From the NCBI RefSeq assembly GCF_000214415.1, contig NC_015562.1, positions 1,527,130 to 1,591,129 of the forward strand: DNA of 64,000 bases. The letters are read 5' to 3'. The number at the start of each line of letters is the position of its first letter. Positions within the stretch are counted from its first letter, which is position 1. The notes beneath the pieces are model-generated. The model saw only the letters and a list, made by a program, of their open reading frames with translations, searched no databases and was not told the DNA's origin. The position numbers and the translations under genes were made by a program. Source of the DNA: Methanotorris igneus Kol 5 (lineage in GTDB: Archaea; AGJL01; Methanococci; Methanococcales; Methanococcaceae). Below are positions 17,088 through 27,300 of this stretch, one piece after another.

Positions 17088-17600
17088 ATGAATATGAAAT
17101 TAGAGAAAATTTTAACATATTTTTTACTATTTCTTTTAATTTTATGCATTATAGGGACAATTTACTTAATATATGCCCCAAAAATAGGAGAGAGATTTAC
17201 TGAATTTTATATATTAAATAAAGATTTAAAAGCCTATGATTATCCTACAGATTTATTAATTAATGAATCAGCTATGGTATTTATTGGTGTTAGTAATCAT
17301 GAGTATAAAGATATGAACTATACGATCTTGGCTTTTCTTTCAGATAAAGTTTATGATTACAATTACACTGTAAATATTACAATCCTAAATAAGTGGAATG
17401 AGACTCTTTCCTACAAATATGCACTATCAAAAAAGGTATATTTAAGAAATAATGAAACTATACTAATCCCTTTAAACTTTTCTATTTCTATCCCTGGAAG
17501 ACATAAGATAGAGTTTATATTATTAAAAGATGATGAAAGAAAGGTTTATAGAGAACTACACTTATGGGTTAATGTAAAAGAAAAAGAAGAACTTATTTAA
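17088..17600 (+). CDS. DUF1616-like protein, C-terminal half only (membrane-anchored)
   Basis: A 170-residue protein: one N-terminal membrane helix (ILTYFLLFLLILCIIGTIYLIY) and an extracytoplasmic beta domain with APKIGERFTEFYILN, LLINESAMVFIGVSNHEYKD and PLNFSISIPGRHKIEFILL. This matches the C-terminal part of DUF1616 proteins, which usually begin with about four membrane helices that are missing here. A separate gene at 38246-38611 looks like the missing N-terminal half. The ATG follows AAGGT by 7 nt. A 9-bp gap to the next gene indicates an operon. Confidence 0.7.
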   Translation: MNMKLEKILTYFLLFLLILCIIGTIYLIYAPKIGERFTEFYILNKDLKAYDYPTDLLINESAMVFIGVSNHEYKDMNYTILAFLSDKVYDYNYTVNITILNKWNETLSYKYALSKKVYLRNNETILIPLNFSISIPGRHKIEFILLKDDERKVYRELHLWVNVKEKEELI

Positions 17601-17609
17601 GGGGATCGA

Positions 17610-18350
17610 ATGAATATCTTAAGGGTAATTGGTGGATTATGTGTTATATTTGGAATTTCATTGGGAATTTATGGATACTTAGAAGATATATTTTATTTTT
17701 TTAATATAGGTGTTGGATTAATATTAATAGGTTCAATTATGACAATATTCTCCTATGAAAAGTACGAGTATGATATAAACACTAAACTTTTCAACGATTA
17801 TATTGATTTAATTAAAAGATTGATAAGAAGTTTAGAGATTGAAAACAAAGGGATAGTTATTTCAAAAGGAGGTAATATAAGATCTGGAGTCATATTTCTT
17901 CCTATTGAGAAAGATTATAGAATAAATCTTTCCCTAATAGATGAGAACATATTACTTGTAAATTCGGATAATAAAAAAGAAATGGGATTGGTGTTTCCTC
18001 TTTTAGGTAAAAGTATGTTAAAAATTTTGGAGAGAGAAGAATTTTCTAATATAAATACTGAAAATTTGGAAGATTGTCTTTCTTATACTTTATCTCTTTT
18101 TAACTTTGGTGGAGATGTAGTTGTGGAATTTAAAGGTAGGGAAGTAATTATAAATTATAGGATAAAAAATGCTGAATTCTGTGAAAGAATGCAAAAAGAA
18201 AAATTATGTGAGAGATTTCCTTGCCATGTGTGTGGGTTTATAATTTTAGTTATTAGTAGGGTTTTAAATAGGATGTTAAAGATTGAAGAGATCAAAAAAG
18301 ATAAGGATAGAATAAGAATAAGATTAATGGTGTTAGAGAATGAAGTATAA
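17610..18350 (+). CDS. Membrane protein with cytoplasmic domain, unknown function
   Basis: A 246-residue protein with two N-terminal membrane helices (ILRVIGGLCVIFGISLGIYG and FFNIGVGLILIGSIMTIFSY), then a soluble domain of about 180 residues that should face the cytoplasm. The domain contains four cysteines (FCERMQKEKLCERFPCHVCG) that might bind metal. I do not recognise a named family with confidence. It is the middle gene of a three-gene rightward operon whose neighbours are both membrane proteins and which converges on the MoxR-DUF58 operon. Confidence 0.75.
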   Translation: MNILRVIGGLCVIFGISLGIYGYLEDIFYFFNIGVGLILIGSIMTIFSYEKYEYDINTKLFNDYIDLIKRLIRSLEIENKGIVISKGGNIRSGVIFLPIEKDYRINLSLIDENILLVNSDNKKEMGLVFPLLGKSMLKILEREEFSNINTENLEDCLSYTLSLFNFGGDVVVEFKGREVIINYRIKNAEFCERMQKEKLCERFPCHVCGFIILVISRVLNRMLKIEEIKKDKDRIRIRLMVLENEV

Positions 18351-18579
18351 AACAATATTTTTGATTATTTTGGTTGTATATATCACTATACTTTCCATTT
18401 TTGTAAGAACTCCAGATCTTTACCTAAATCTTATATTAATTGGATTTCTTATAGAGTATGAAATATTTAAACCATACTTCTCTAAAGAGACTCAGGAAAA
18501 ATTGAATATAATAGTCTATATATTGATTGGCATATTTATATTAATTGTCTTTAGGAAGATACATGAAATACTCAGTTAA
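18340..18579 (+). CDS. Small membrane protein
   Basis: A 79-residue protein that is almost entirely three hydrophobic helices (IFLIILVVYITILSIFV, LYLNLILIGFLIEYEIF, LNIIVYILIGIFILIVFR). Its ATG overlaps the end of the preceding gene by 11 bp, so translation is probably coupled. Its TAA (18577-18579) shares bases with the TAA of the convergent gene. No family recognised. Confidence 0.65.
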   Translation: MKYKTIFLIILVVYITILSIFVRTPDLYLNLILIGFLIEYEIFKPYFSKETQEKLNIIVYILIGIFILIVFRKIHEILS

Positions 18580-19139
18580 AATTTCTTTATTTTATAGATT
18601 ATTAATAAAATTCCAGAAATACTAATGAGAACTGAACATTGTGAGACCCCACTATTAAAAATATTTAGAAAAAGAAGGTAGAATATATAGAGAGCGATTA
18701 TTGGAGTTATAAACAGGAAAAAGATTTTAACTATTAAAACTTTATCTAAATATCTAAATCTTTCATATAATGTATAAAAGAGTAGGACAGTATATAGAAA
18801 AGTGGATATGTTATAAAAACCAAGTATGGCAGATATCAATGGGATTAAATAAATAGGGTATTTTTCATTAAATTGTATATTTCTTTGTATGAGAGTGTCT
18901 AAAAAAAGAAAGGAAGGAAGTATAAGGAAAATAATAGCATAAAATCCATTTACGGAAAATAAATTTTCTAAAACCAACTGATTTACAAGATAGATCAGTG
19001 TTATTGAATATAACAGTAGACCATAGAATCTTTTAAAATAACTTAATATCAAGGATAAGATTGTAAGGGCTAAAATGAAGATTACATTTTTTATATTGGT
19101 AAATAATAGACCTATAATAAATAACAAGACAGTTCTCAT
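18576..19139 (-). CDS. Polytopic membrane protein at the end of the MoxR-DUF58 operon
   Basis: A 187-residue protein with five to six membrane helices and little else. Its ATG overlaps the stop of the DUF58 gene by one base (TAATG), so it is the last gene of the leftward operon. Similar unnamed membrane proteins often accompany MoxR/DUF58 pairs. Function unknown. The stop codon overlaps that of the opposing gene, leaving no terminator space between the two transcripts. Confidence 0.7.
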   Translation of the reverse strand: MRTVLLFIIGLLFTNIKNVIFILALTILSLILSYFKRFYGLLLYSITLIYLVNQLVLENLFSVNGFYAIIFLILPSFLFLDTLIQRNIQFNEKYPIYLIPLISAILGFYNISTFLYTVLLFYTLYERFRYLDKVLIVKIFFLFITPIIALYIFYLLFLNIFNSGVSQCSVLISISGILLIIYKIKKF

Positions 19140-20428
19140 TATAATCTCCTTCTCATCCTTTTTATTATTTTGTTTATTTTATCACTATAAGAAATATCTA
19201 TTACTAAAGCTCCACATCTCCTAAGATTCTCTATAATTTTTTTCCTACTTATATAATGTTCATAGAGTTTTTTTAACAATTCTTCATCAATTTTATCGAT
19301 ATTAAAAGATGGAGAATATAGGGAGAATATTATTACTCTAAAACCTTTTCTATTCAGTAATCTTACTCCTTTTATTAATGGAGAGATGTTTGAATCTAAG
19401 TCAGTGATTATTATAACAACTCCAGGAATCATTTTTAATAAGTGCTGAACACAGTTTAGTATCCCAAATTTTTTTCCTTTTGATAGGTACTTATATATTA
19501 TTAAATCCCTACTACCTCCTTCTATAGTAATCTCAGAAGGAATGTATCTTTCTATTTTTATAGGCTCTATGATTAGACGATTTATAATATCCTCAACTTT
19601 AGTTTTTCTTACAAAAATAATATCTCTAACCTTAAACTCATCATAGATAAAAATATACTCATCATTTTCAATATTTTTACTCTTCAAAAAACTTATTAAT
19701 ATATCTAATGCATATCCTATTTTGCTTCTTTTTTTATTCACACATTTTCTCATACTGTATCCAGCATCTAATAAATAATAGATGGGGCTCTTTTCTTTAT
19801 ACAAAACTTTCCTAACAATCAATTCATTTGACATAAGAGATTTTTTCCAATCGATTCTTCTAATATCGTCTCCTATTTCATATCTTTTTAGTTCGTTAAT
19901 CTCAGGTTCTACATAAAATCTAAGAGTTGAACTTAAACTCTCTCCTTTCTCTAACTCTGATACTAAGCTTTTAACTGAAGGTAGTACTTTAAATTTAAAC
20001 GAATTTTTGTAAAAAACTTTATTCAATTCCACTCTATCAAATATTTCTCCACTGACTTTTAAAATGAAATCTCCCTTTTTCTGTGGAGTTATCTCCAAGA
20101 TGTATTCTTTATAATCTTTTTCCTCTCTTTCTTCTAAAATTTCCACTTTTCCTTCATTAGAAAAAAAGTTAAATTTTAGTATTAAACCTTTAGAATAAAA
20201 TTTTATAAATATTTTTGATGTTTCATGTTCTTTAAGTTCATTACTCTCTACTTTAACCTCCTTACTATAAAACTCTTCTATACGTTTTTTAAATATACTG
20301 TCTGATAAATATAAATATATTAAGATAATTCCCCCAATTAACACTGGTGTAATATTTCCAATAACATAACCACTTCCATAAAAATACAAACTCACTAATA
20401 TCAAAAGATCCCTATTTTTCACCTTCAT
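19139..20428 (-). CDS. DUF58-domain membrane protein (MoxR partner)
   Basis: A 429-residue protein. Two N-terminal membrane segments are followed by an immunoglobulin-like stretch. Then comes the DUF58 signature RRYEIGDDIRRIDWKKSLMS, preceded by Lys-Arg and followed by YYLLDAGYSMR, a vWA-like strand in which the metal-site DxSxS is altered to DAGYS. DUF58 proteins partner with MoxR ATPases in folding or maturing envelope and metal-enzyme complexes. The gene starts 9 bp after the MoxR gene and has its own GAGGGA site. Confidence 0.88.
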   Translation of the reverse strand: MKVKNRDLLILVSLYFYGSGYVIGNITPVLIGGIILIYLYLSDSIFKKRIEEFYSKEVKVESNELKEHETSKIFIKFYSKGLILKFNFFSNEGKVEILEEREEKDYKEYILEITPQKKGDFILKVSGEIFDRVELNKVFYKNSFKFKVLPSVKSLVSELEKGESLSSTLRFYVEPEINELKRYEIGDDIRRIDWKKSLMSNELIVRKVLYKEKSPIYYLLDAGYSMRKCVNKKRSKIGYALDILISFLKSKNIENDEYIFIYDEFKVRDIIFVRKTKVEDIINRLIIEPIKIERYIPSEITIEGGSRDLIIYKYLSKGKKFGILNCVQHLLKMIPGVVIIITDLDSNISPLIKGVRLLNRKGFRVIIFSLYSPSFNIDKIDEELLKKLYEHYISRKKIIENLRRCGALVIDISYSDKINKIIKRMRRRL

Positions 20429-20437
20429 TTTTGTCCC

Positions 20438-21367
20438 TCAATGAAATCTAAAATCTCCCTTTGGAACTTCTACATCTTTCAGTATGTCTTTTAAGATTTC
20501 TTCTGCAGAGCTCTCTTCTTCATAATCTACAATCAACCTATGGGATAAAACCTTAACAACATTATTTTTTACATCATCTGGAATTACGTAAGTTCTATTA
20601 TCCAAATAAGCATAAACCTTAGCAACTTTCAGCAAATGTATTCCTGCCCTTGTACTTGCTCCCAATATTAGTCTTTCATCTTTTCTCGTTTTCACTATTA
20701 TGTCTTTTATATACTTTAGAATAGGCAATGAAACATGAATATTAGTTATTTCCTTAATTATGTTGTTTAACATTTCTTTATCCACAACTGGTTTTATTTC
20801 ATCTCCTCCATTATGGAGTTTCATCTTCAAAACTTCAAACTCTTCTTCTTCACTCAAATAATTCATATTTATTTTCATCATAAATCTATCAATCTGTGCT
20901 GTAGAAAGAGGATAAGTACCTTCAAACTCTACGGGGTTTTGTGTGGCTATAACAATGAAAGGTCTTGGAAGGCTGTAGGTTTTCCTACCAATAGTTACGG
21001 TTCTTTCTTCCATAGCTTCTAATAAACCAGATTGAGTTTTTGGAGACATTCTATTTATTTCATCAACCAAAACAATGTTTGCAAATATGGGCCCTTCTAT
21101 AAATTCAAAAGTTCCAGATTGTAGTCTGTAAATTTCTCCTCCAGTTAAATCTGAAGGTAAAAGATCTGGACATCCTTGGATTCTTGAAAATTTTAGATTT
21201 AGGGATTCTGCAAAACTTTTAGCTAAAGTAGTTTTAGCCAGTCCAGGGGCCCCCTCTAACAATATATGGCCCTCAGAAACTAAGCAAACAAATAAATCTC
21301 TAATTATATCGTCTAACCCAATTATATTTTTTTTTATTTCTTTTTTTATCATCTCAAAGGCATTCAT
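20438..21367 (-). CDS. MoxR-family AAA+ ATPase
   Basis: A 309-residue AAA+ protein of the MoxR type, which acts as a chaperone with vWA/DUF58 partners. Walker A is LLEGAPGLAKTTLAKS (about residues 36-51), Walker B is IVLVDEINRMSPK, sensor 1 is VIATQNPVEFEGTYPL, and the C-terminal lid has GASTRAGIHLLKVAKV. Length and motifs are complete. Its ATG overlaps the end of the DUF4350 gene by 4 bp (ATGA), and the DUF58 gene follows by 9 bp, so the three are tightly co-translated. Confidence 0.95.
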   Translation of the reverse strand: MNAFEMIKKEIKKNIIGLDDIIRDLFVCLVSEGHILLEGAPGLAKTTLAKSFAESLNLKFSRIQGCPDLLPSDLTGGEIYRLQSGTFEFIEGPIFANIVLVDEINRMSPKTQSGLLEAMEERTVTIGRKTYSLPRPFIVIATQNPVEFEGTYPLSTAQIDRFMMKINMNYLSEEEEFEVLKMKLHNGGDEIKPVVDKEMLNNIIKEITNIHVSLPILKYIKDIIVKTRKDERLILGASTRAGIHLLKVAKVYAYLDNRTYVIPDDVKNNVVKVLSHRLIVDYEEESSAEEILKDILKDVEVPKGDFRFH

Positions 21368-22338
21368 TCTTCCACCTTAATTTTATTTATTATCTCTTTA
21401 ACAATTCTTTCATTTACATTATATTTTTTAATAAAATAAGATATAGAATATTCTTCTTTTTTTCCTACACTGTGTGATATTTTTTTAATAATTGGATTAG
21501 AAAGAACTTTTTTAATTATGAATTCTAAGTTTTCAACTATTATAAATATTAATAAAAAAACAAATCCTAAAAATATCAAACTATTTGGACTTATATTTCT
21601 ACTTATGGTTATTGTCATTAGGTTCTGAGGATTTACGTCTGAATGATGTATTTCATCAACATAAATAATTTTATTTGAATAGTTAAAGTAAGATAAAAGA
21701 AATCCTTTATTATGCTTAAACAGGGAATTTTTAAATATATCAGGATCAGAAATTAATACAATTTTCCCGTTTCCATAATTTTTCTCTAATATTAAGGGAT
21801 ACTTTCCCTCATCTCCCGGTTTTGGGTAATCTCCAACTTTACTAGCTAAACTTGAGTATAAAATTACTGTTCCACTACCACTGATAGATGTAGGATTTTC
21901 TATTAAAATGTACCCCTTATAATAGGAGGTGTTAATAACGACATATGGACTTACAATATCATAAAGAGGTTTATTTGAAAATCTATTCGATAAATTTAAA
22001 TATTGTAAAAGTGAATTTCCTTTATTAAAATTATCAACTAAAACCAAAATATTCCCCCTTCTTATATAATTCTTTATTACTTCTCCTTCTTCTTTAGTAA
22101 AATCAACATCGGGGGAAATTATAAATAATATGGAATTATCCTTTAAATTTTTATATGGAAATAAAATAGGTTTTACTTTATTGTTTTTATATAACTCTTT
22201 AAAGAATTTTGAGCATCCATTATTTTCTGTATTAAATACACTAAAAGGTTGTTTAGTTTTAATTAATGGAATTGATAAAGGGAGTGTTAAAAATCCTATT
22301 AGGATGATTAGGAGTAGAATATAATGTTCAATCTTCAT
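21364..22338 (-). CDS. DUF4350-like membrane protein
   Basis: A 324-residue protein with an N-terminal anchor helix (YILLLIILIGFLTLPLSIPL), an extracytoplasmic domain with a flavodoxin-like pattern (ILFIISPDVDFTKEEGEVIK, NILVLVDNF, GKIVLISDPDIFKN, IIYVDEIHH), a second membrane helix near residue 245, and a cytoplasmic helical tail. DUF4350 proteins commonly sit beside MoxR and DUF58. The start has GAGGTG before it and overlaps the upstream gene by 11 bp. Confidence 0.8.
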   Translation of the reverse strand: MKIEHYILLLIILIGFLTLPLSIPLIKTKQPFSVFNTENNGCSKFFKELYKNNKVKPILFPYKNLKDNSILFIISPDVDFTKEEGEVIKNYIRRGNILVLVDNFNKGNSLLQYLNLSNRFSNKPLYDIVSPYVVINTSYYKGYILIENPTSISGSGTVILYSSLASKVGDYPKPGDEGKYPLILEKNYGNGKIVLISDPDIFKNSLFKHNKGFLLSYFNYSNKIIYVDEIHHSDVNPQNLMTITISRNISPNSLIFLGFVFLLIFIIVENLEFIIKKVLSNPIIKKISHSVGKKEEYSISYFIKKYNVNERIVKEIINKIKVEE

Positions 22339-24055
22339 TAGTTACACCTCTAAGGGATTTGAAGTATCTCCTATATTCATTAATATCTTTTCTTTTAGGT
22401 TTTTTATTTCCATAATAAACTTTTTCAAATATTTTTGTTATTTTCTCTAAACCTACTATCTTATAAGTTTTACATATCTCTCTTGGAGTGAGATACTTTG
22501 GAGCTCCGAGGATTTTGATAAATATATTGTAAGTTTTTACAATTCCTTCAAAATATTTTTTATTTTCTATAAGTTTAATAAAAATATCGTAAATATCTTC
22601 CTTTTCCGTTTTTCTTTTTTCTTTACTTTTTTTATCTTGTAGGTCATTATTTTTAGACTTTATTTTTATTGTGATTGCTATTGATATAATAATAGATATT
22701 ATAAAAATAAATATTGCCATATTGTAATTCTCATGAGCAATAAGTCCAAAAAGAAGATTTCTTCTTACGATTTTTTCTGAAGGTTTATATATTGAATCTC
22801 CTTTAAATACTACCTTACATTCCTTAGGAATATCTTTAGTAAATAAAAATTCAAATGATCCATTATAAGTTTTTGTTATAGAGTAGGTTTTATTATTAAC
22901 AATTAAGTAAATACTTTTATTATTTAATTTGTTCCCATTAAAATCTGTAAGGGTTCCTACAATTTTATTATGTTCATATCTTGCGTTAATGTAGGTGGGA
23001 ATCTTTGTAAAATTTATATAAATTACCTTTTTTGTAGAAGAATATAGGCTATTTCCAAGAAAGGTAAATTCAATGGGCAATATTCTTTCAGAAGTTCCTT
23101 TTATATATAATGTACAAGGAGCTTTTAGTTCTAAAGTTTTATTTTGATAATTTACATAAATAGAAGCGTTTATTTCATTTTTATAATAATCGTATAAATG
23201 GACTTCAACCTTTGCTGGAGATAGTATGTACTCTTCCTTATTGTATTTTATATCGAAATACGTTGGAATTTTGATACACTTTATTTTTATAATGTTTGAT
23301 GTTCTACTGTCATATTTTGCATAAAATGTATGATTACCAGTTCTATTTATTGTAAAATTTTTTGAAAACATACCGTTTATACTTTCTATTGTATACGGAG
23401 TATTGTCATAAAAAATTGTAATGTTTATTGGTTTTTTAGTGTCTATATAGCCATAAATAGTTATATTTGAGTTTAAAAATGCAGTTTCTTTATTGGAATA
23501 GATAAAAAATCCTCTTGGGTTAATATAGTCTAATTTTTTAACATATATGTTTAATTCACTATTTAATTCATTTATTGTTTTTTTAATATTTTCTGTATTA
23601 AATTTTAATGATTTATTTTCATATTTTAACGTAATATTATCTATCTTTTGTATGGAGTGATTCAAAAGTTCTAAATTGTTTTTTGCATTTTTTAGTGATA
23701 TTTTGAATATTACATAATCATTAAGATTTGATACATTTCTATATTTAATCATTTTATTATAATTTATAATTATATTATTGGTTGCTATGTAAAATTCTTT
23801 AAAAGTAGGGGATATGTTGAGTAAGGTAACATTTATCTCATATTCTTTTAAATCTTCCGATACATTGAAAATATTCGCTTGTATAGGGGTGGTATTTTCA
23901 CCGTTTAGTAGAGCCTCTAACTTATCATTACTCTCATCAATCATCCCTTGAAAATAGTGATAGGCCGTTAAATTATTACAATAACTTTTTGGCATCATAA
24001 ATAATATAAAAATAAAGAGTATTGCAATGTTGTAGTTTTTGTTCATTAAAGTCAT
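22328..24055 (-). CDS. Secreted/membrane protein with Ig-like region and DUF4129-like tail
   Basis: A 575-residue protein: signal peptide (ILFIFILFMMPKSYC), a helical extracytoplasmic region (about 30-185), several Ig-like units of which two contain the strand KIPTYF or KIPTYI, a membrane helix near 450 (MAIFIFIISIIISIAITIKI) and a cytoplasmic tail. The tail (KYLTPREICKTYKIV, then IFEKVYYGNKKPKRKDI) fits the DUF4129 pattern often linked to transglutaminases; no transglutaminase is present. GGTGA lies 6 nt before the ATG. It is the first gene of the MoxR operon. Confidence 0.78.
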   Translation of the reverse strand: MTLMNKNYNIAILFIFILFMMPKSYCNNLTAYHYFQGMIDESNDKLEALLNGENTTPIQANIFNVSEDLKEYEINVTLLNISPTFKEFYIATNNIIINYNKMIKYRNVSNLNDYVIFKISLKNAKNNLELLNHSIQKIDNITLKYENKSLKFNTENIKKTINELNSELNIYVKKLDYINPRGFFIYSNKETAFLNSNITIYGYIDTKKPINITIFYDNTPYTIESINGMFSKNFTINRTGNHTFYAKYDSRTSNIIKIKCIKIPTYFDIKYNKEEYILSPAKVEVHLYDYYKNEINASIYVNYQNKTLELKAPCTLYIKGTSERILPIEFTFLGNSLYSSTKKVIYINFTKIPTYINARYEHNKIVGTLTDFNGNKLNNKSIYLIVNNKTYSITKTYNGSFEFLFTKDIPKECKVVFKGDSIYKPSEKIVRRNLLFGLIAHENYNMAIFIFIISIIISIAITIKIKSKNNDLQDKKSKEKRKTEKEDIYDIFIKLIENKKYFEGIVKTYNIFIKILGAPKYLTPREICKTYKIVGLEKITKIFEKVYYGNKKPKRKDINEYRRYFKSLRGVTNED

Positions 24056-24340
24056 AACTCTTCACCGTTTTTTTATTTTAGTAATATTTAAATATGGATT
24101 ATATCTATGTTGAATATGAAAGTTCATAACCTAATAAACTACCTAACTAAAGCATACACCTTTAAATTTAGATAATTATTTTTATATTTGCTCTTAGCAT
24201 TGTTTTAATTAAGATTTTAATTAATAGAAGTATTCATGTAGAAATTACTTAGAATTTGTATTCAACACCCAAAAAATATATAAATATTTGGATTACATTA
24301 ATATACTATAATGTAACTAATTTATATTTGGTGATTGTAT
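24056..24340. promoter_or_regulatory. Divergent promoter region
   Basis: About 285 bp between the leftward MoxR operon and the rightward surface-protein gene. On the plus strand a BRE/TATA match lies at 24268-24284 (cccaaaaaa then atatataaa), 57 bp before the ATG. On the minus strand a TTAAATATT stretch near 24080-24095 could serve the MoxR operon. No coding signal is visible. Confidence 0.6.
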
Positions 24341-27300
24341 ATGAGGCTGTATGCTATATTAGTTTCAATATTTATAATACTTGGAGCAGTTCCGATAGGT
24401 TTTGCTGAAGAGAATGAAGTAGTGGCTGTAATAGTTTCCACTCCAGCAGATGCCATTGTAGCAGCTCCTTACGCTAAAGCTCTTGGTTATAAGATATTTT
24501 ACACACAAAAAGATTCACTATCAGATACAGTTAAAATGGATCTTGAAAGATATCAAGTGGATAAAGTTATAATTGTTGGGGGTCCTGTGGCTGTAAGTAA
24601 TGAAGTAGAAAGTCAATTAAAGAAAATGGGGGTAAAAACTAAAAGAATTTATGGGGATACAAGAATAGAAACGTCTATTGCTGTCTTTAATGATTTAATT
24701 AAAAAAAGGCCAGAACTTACTAAGAATATTATTATTGCTGAAGGATTCAATGAGAAAATAACTCCAGTGGCTGTTTCATTTGATTCCCCTGTTCTTTACT
24801 ATGGATTAAATAGGGATGATAAAGTAATAGAAGCTTTAAAAGAAGTTAAAGTAAGTCCTGAAAATGTTATAATTCTTGGTAAAAAAGTTCCTAATAAAGT
24901 TGTTAGAGATATTAAAGCCAAGAATATCCTTATTGCTGCAGGTAAAGATGATGAGATAATAAAAACTGCCTTAGCTTATGCTCCAAAGATAAATCCAGAC
25001 ATTGAAAATAAGAAAGTTGCAGTTACTTATGCTGAAAAATCAAATAATCCAATTTTAGATGCAATAGTAAGTTTTGTTAAAGGAGATGTATCTGGAGTAG
25101 TTCCAATTCCTGAAAAGAAAGAAGATGTTTTGAAGTCATTAATTTCTAAAATATCTACATTTGCGTCAGGTATTGTAATATCCAGCGACACTTCTGACGT
25201 ATCTGAGATTATATCAGACATTGCCTATAAATTAGGTATAACTTCAACGACCGTTGCAGAGCCCACCAGAAGAGGTGGAAGAGGCATTACACCAGCTCCA
25301 AAAATAAATGAAAAACCAGAAATAAAAGAGTTCAAAATTGTTACTGACGGATTAAAGGTAACATTTAACATAAAAGTTACAGATAAAGAAGGACTAAAAA
25401 AGATTGTATTGAAGTACGGTGATGGAACAACACTAACCAAAAATATATCAGGAACTGAAGTTGTTGAAAATTTATCAAAAACATATATCTTACAAGGAAA
25501 ATATATTGTAACATTGGAAGTTTATGATGATGCAGATCAGAAAGTCAGTAAATCAGAAGATGTAAATCTAATGTACTTTAATGTAAATCCTGAATATATA
25601 TCAAAAATCGTCAGTGGTGGCGTAAATGAAGTTATTCCTATAACTATAACAAACTATCAAAACACCAGTATATCACTGATTAATATCACAACAGGTAACC
25701 TTACAGTTTCAGCAAGTGGGGATTTAACAATTCCTGGACATCAAGATAAAATTATAAACTACACCATAACCAATAGTTCAGCATTAATACCCGGAAGAAC
25801 CTACGATGCAAAAATTACATTTGCATTAAGTGGTCACAGCGAAATAAATAAAACAGTTGTATGTGAAATTTCAATTCCAAAGGTAGAAACAAAAGCTACC
25901 ACATCAGGTAAAAATGTCTCATTACAAGTTGTAAACACAACTACTGTAACCAATACAAGTATTGAGATAAACGATTCAAAATCCAATGAATTTGAAATAA
26001 AAACAGTAGTTGGAAACAAATCAATAACCTTTGCAATTCCAACAACAAATACTTCAGACACATCAGTAGTGGAAAATATAACAATTAATTTAGAAAATAT
26101 AAATGATGTACTTACCAGAGCTGATAAAATTAAAAATACATCAATAATAACAGAAGACCTTATAAAACCTATCCTCGTTGCAAGTAAGGATGTAAAAGAT
26201 GTTTCAGTTGATATTAAAAATATATCAATAAATGAAGATGCCAATAAATTAACATTGCATACGGATATCAGCTTTAACGACACTATCAACAACTCATACG
26301 TTGTAATAGCAATACCGGTAGGTAATAACTCAGTTGATAAAATTGTCAAAAATGGAAGTGCAATTCCAGAGTATGATGGAAGCGGAGCTCAGCGTAACTA
26401 TTATATCTATGATGCAAACAATGGATTGGTAATCTTATTCATGAAGGATGACCCATTATTAGAGATTACATTAAATATGGGAGAAGTAAATCAACCTCCA
26501 GTAATAGTCTATACAGAACTTATAAATGGATTGAATGTCTTAATAAATGCATCAGAATCATACGATCCAGAAGGTAAAAATTTAACATTCAAATGGGAAA
26601 TACCAGGAAATGAAACTGTAACATATATTGACAATGGAAAAGTAGTAAATATAACTTACCCAGTAGATGGAACATACGATATCACATTAACTGTATCAGA
26701 TGGAGTTTATGAAGTTTCATCTGTAATCTCAGTTTCAGTTGCTCAACCAGTAGTAGAAAAACCTGCAATAACAATAATAGCAAATGGAAAAACTGTTAAA
26801 TTTATGGGACAAGATGCTAACACACTAACCATTGCAGGAGCAAAAACCATTAATTTGCCTACAATAACTGCAAGTGTAAATGTTGTAGATAAAAAAGATA
26901 TAAGTAAAGGTATAGAAATATACTTTAAAGACAATGCAAGTGTAAAATCAATAATTGAAGCTATGAATAATTTCAATGTCATAGCATACAGTGGAGATAC
27001 TATTACAATAACCTACAACAATCCAGAAATGAATGGTAAAAATGTAACAATGTCCATAATAAACGATAGAAATGGACTAAGAAATGCTCTAAGGGCCTTA
27101 CTAAATAATGGAGATGCCACGGATTTAATTGGAATAATAGAAAAGAACCAATACTCCACATACAATTGTACTCAAACAGTATCCAATGACAAAGCAACCT
27201 GGACAGTACCTGCAAGTGATTTCACAGGATATACAACAGTAATAATTACAGAAGGAAATGGAGTTGCAAGTGACGCAGATAATGTGAAAATCCTTGCAGT

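Noticed and set aside
17018-17203. Forward 61-codon frame overlapping the DUF1616-like gene
   Set aside because: No ribosome binding site, and it reads the same DNA as the better supported frame starting at 17088.
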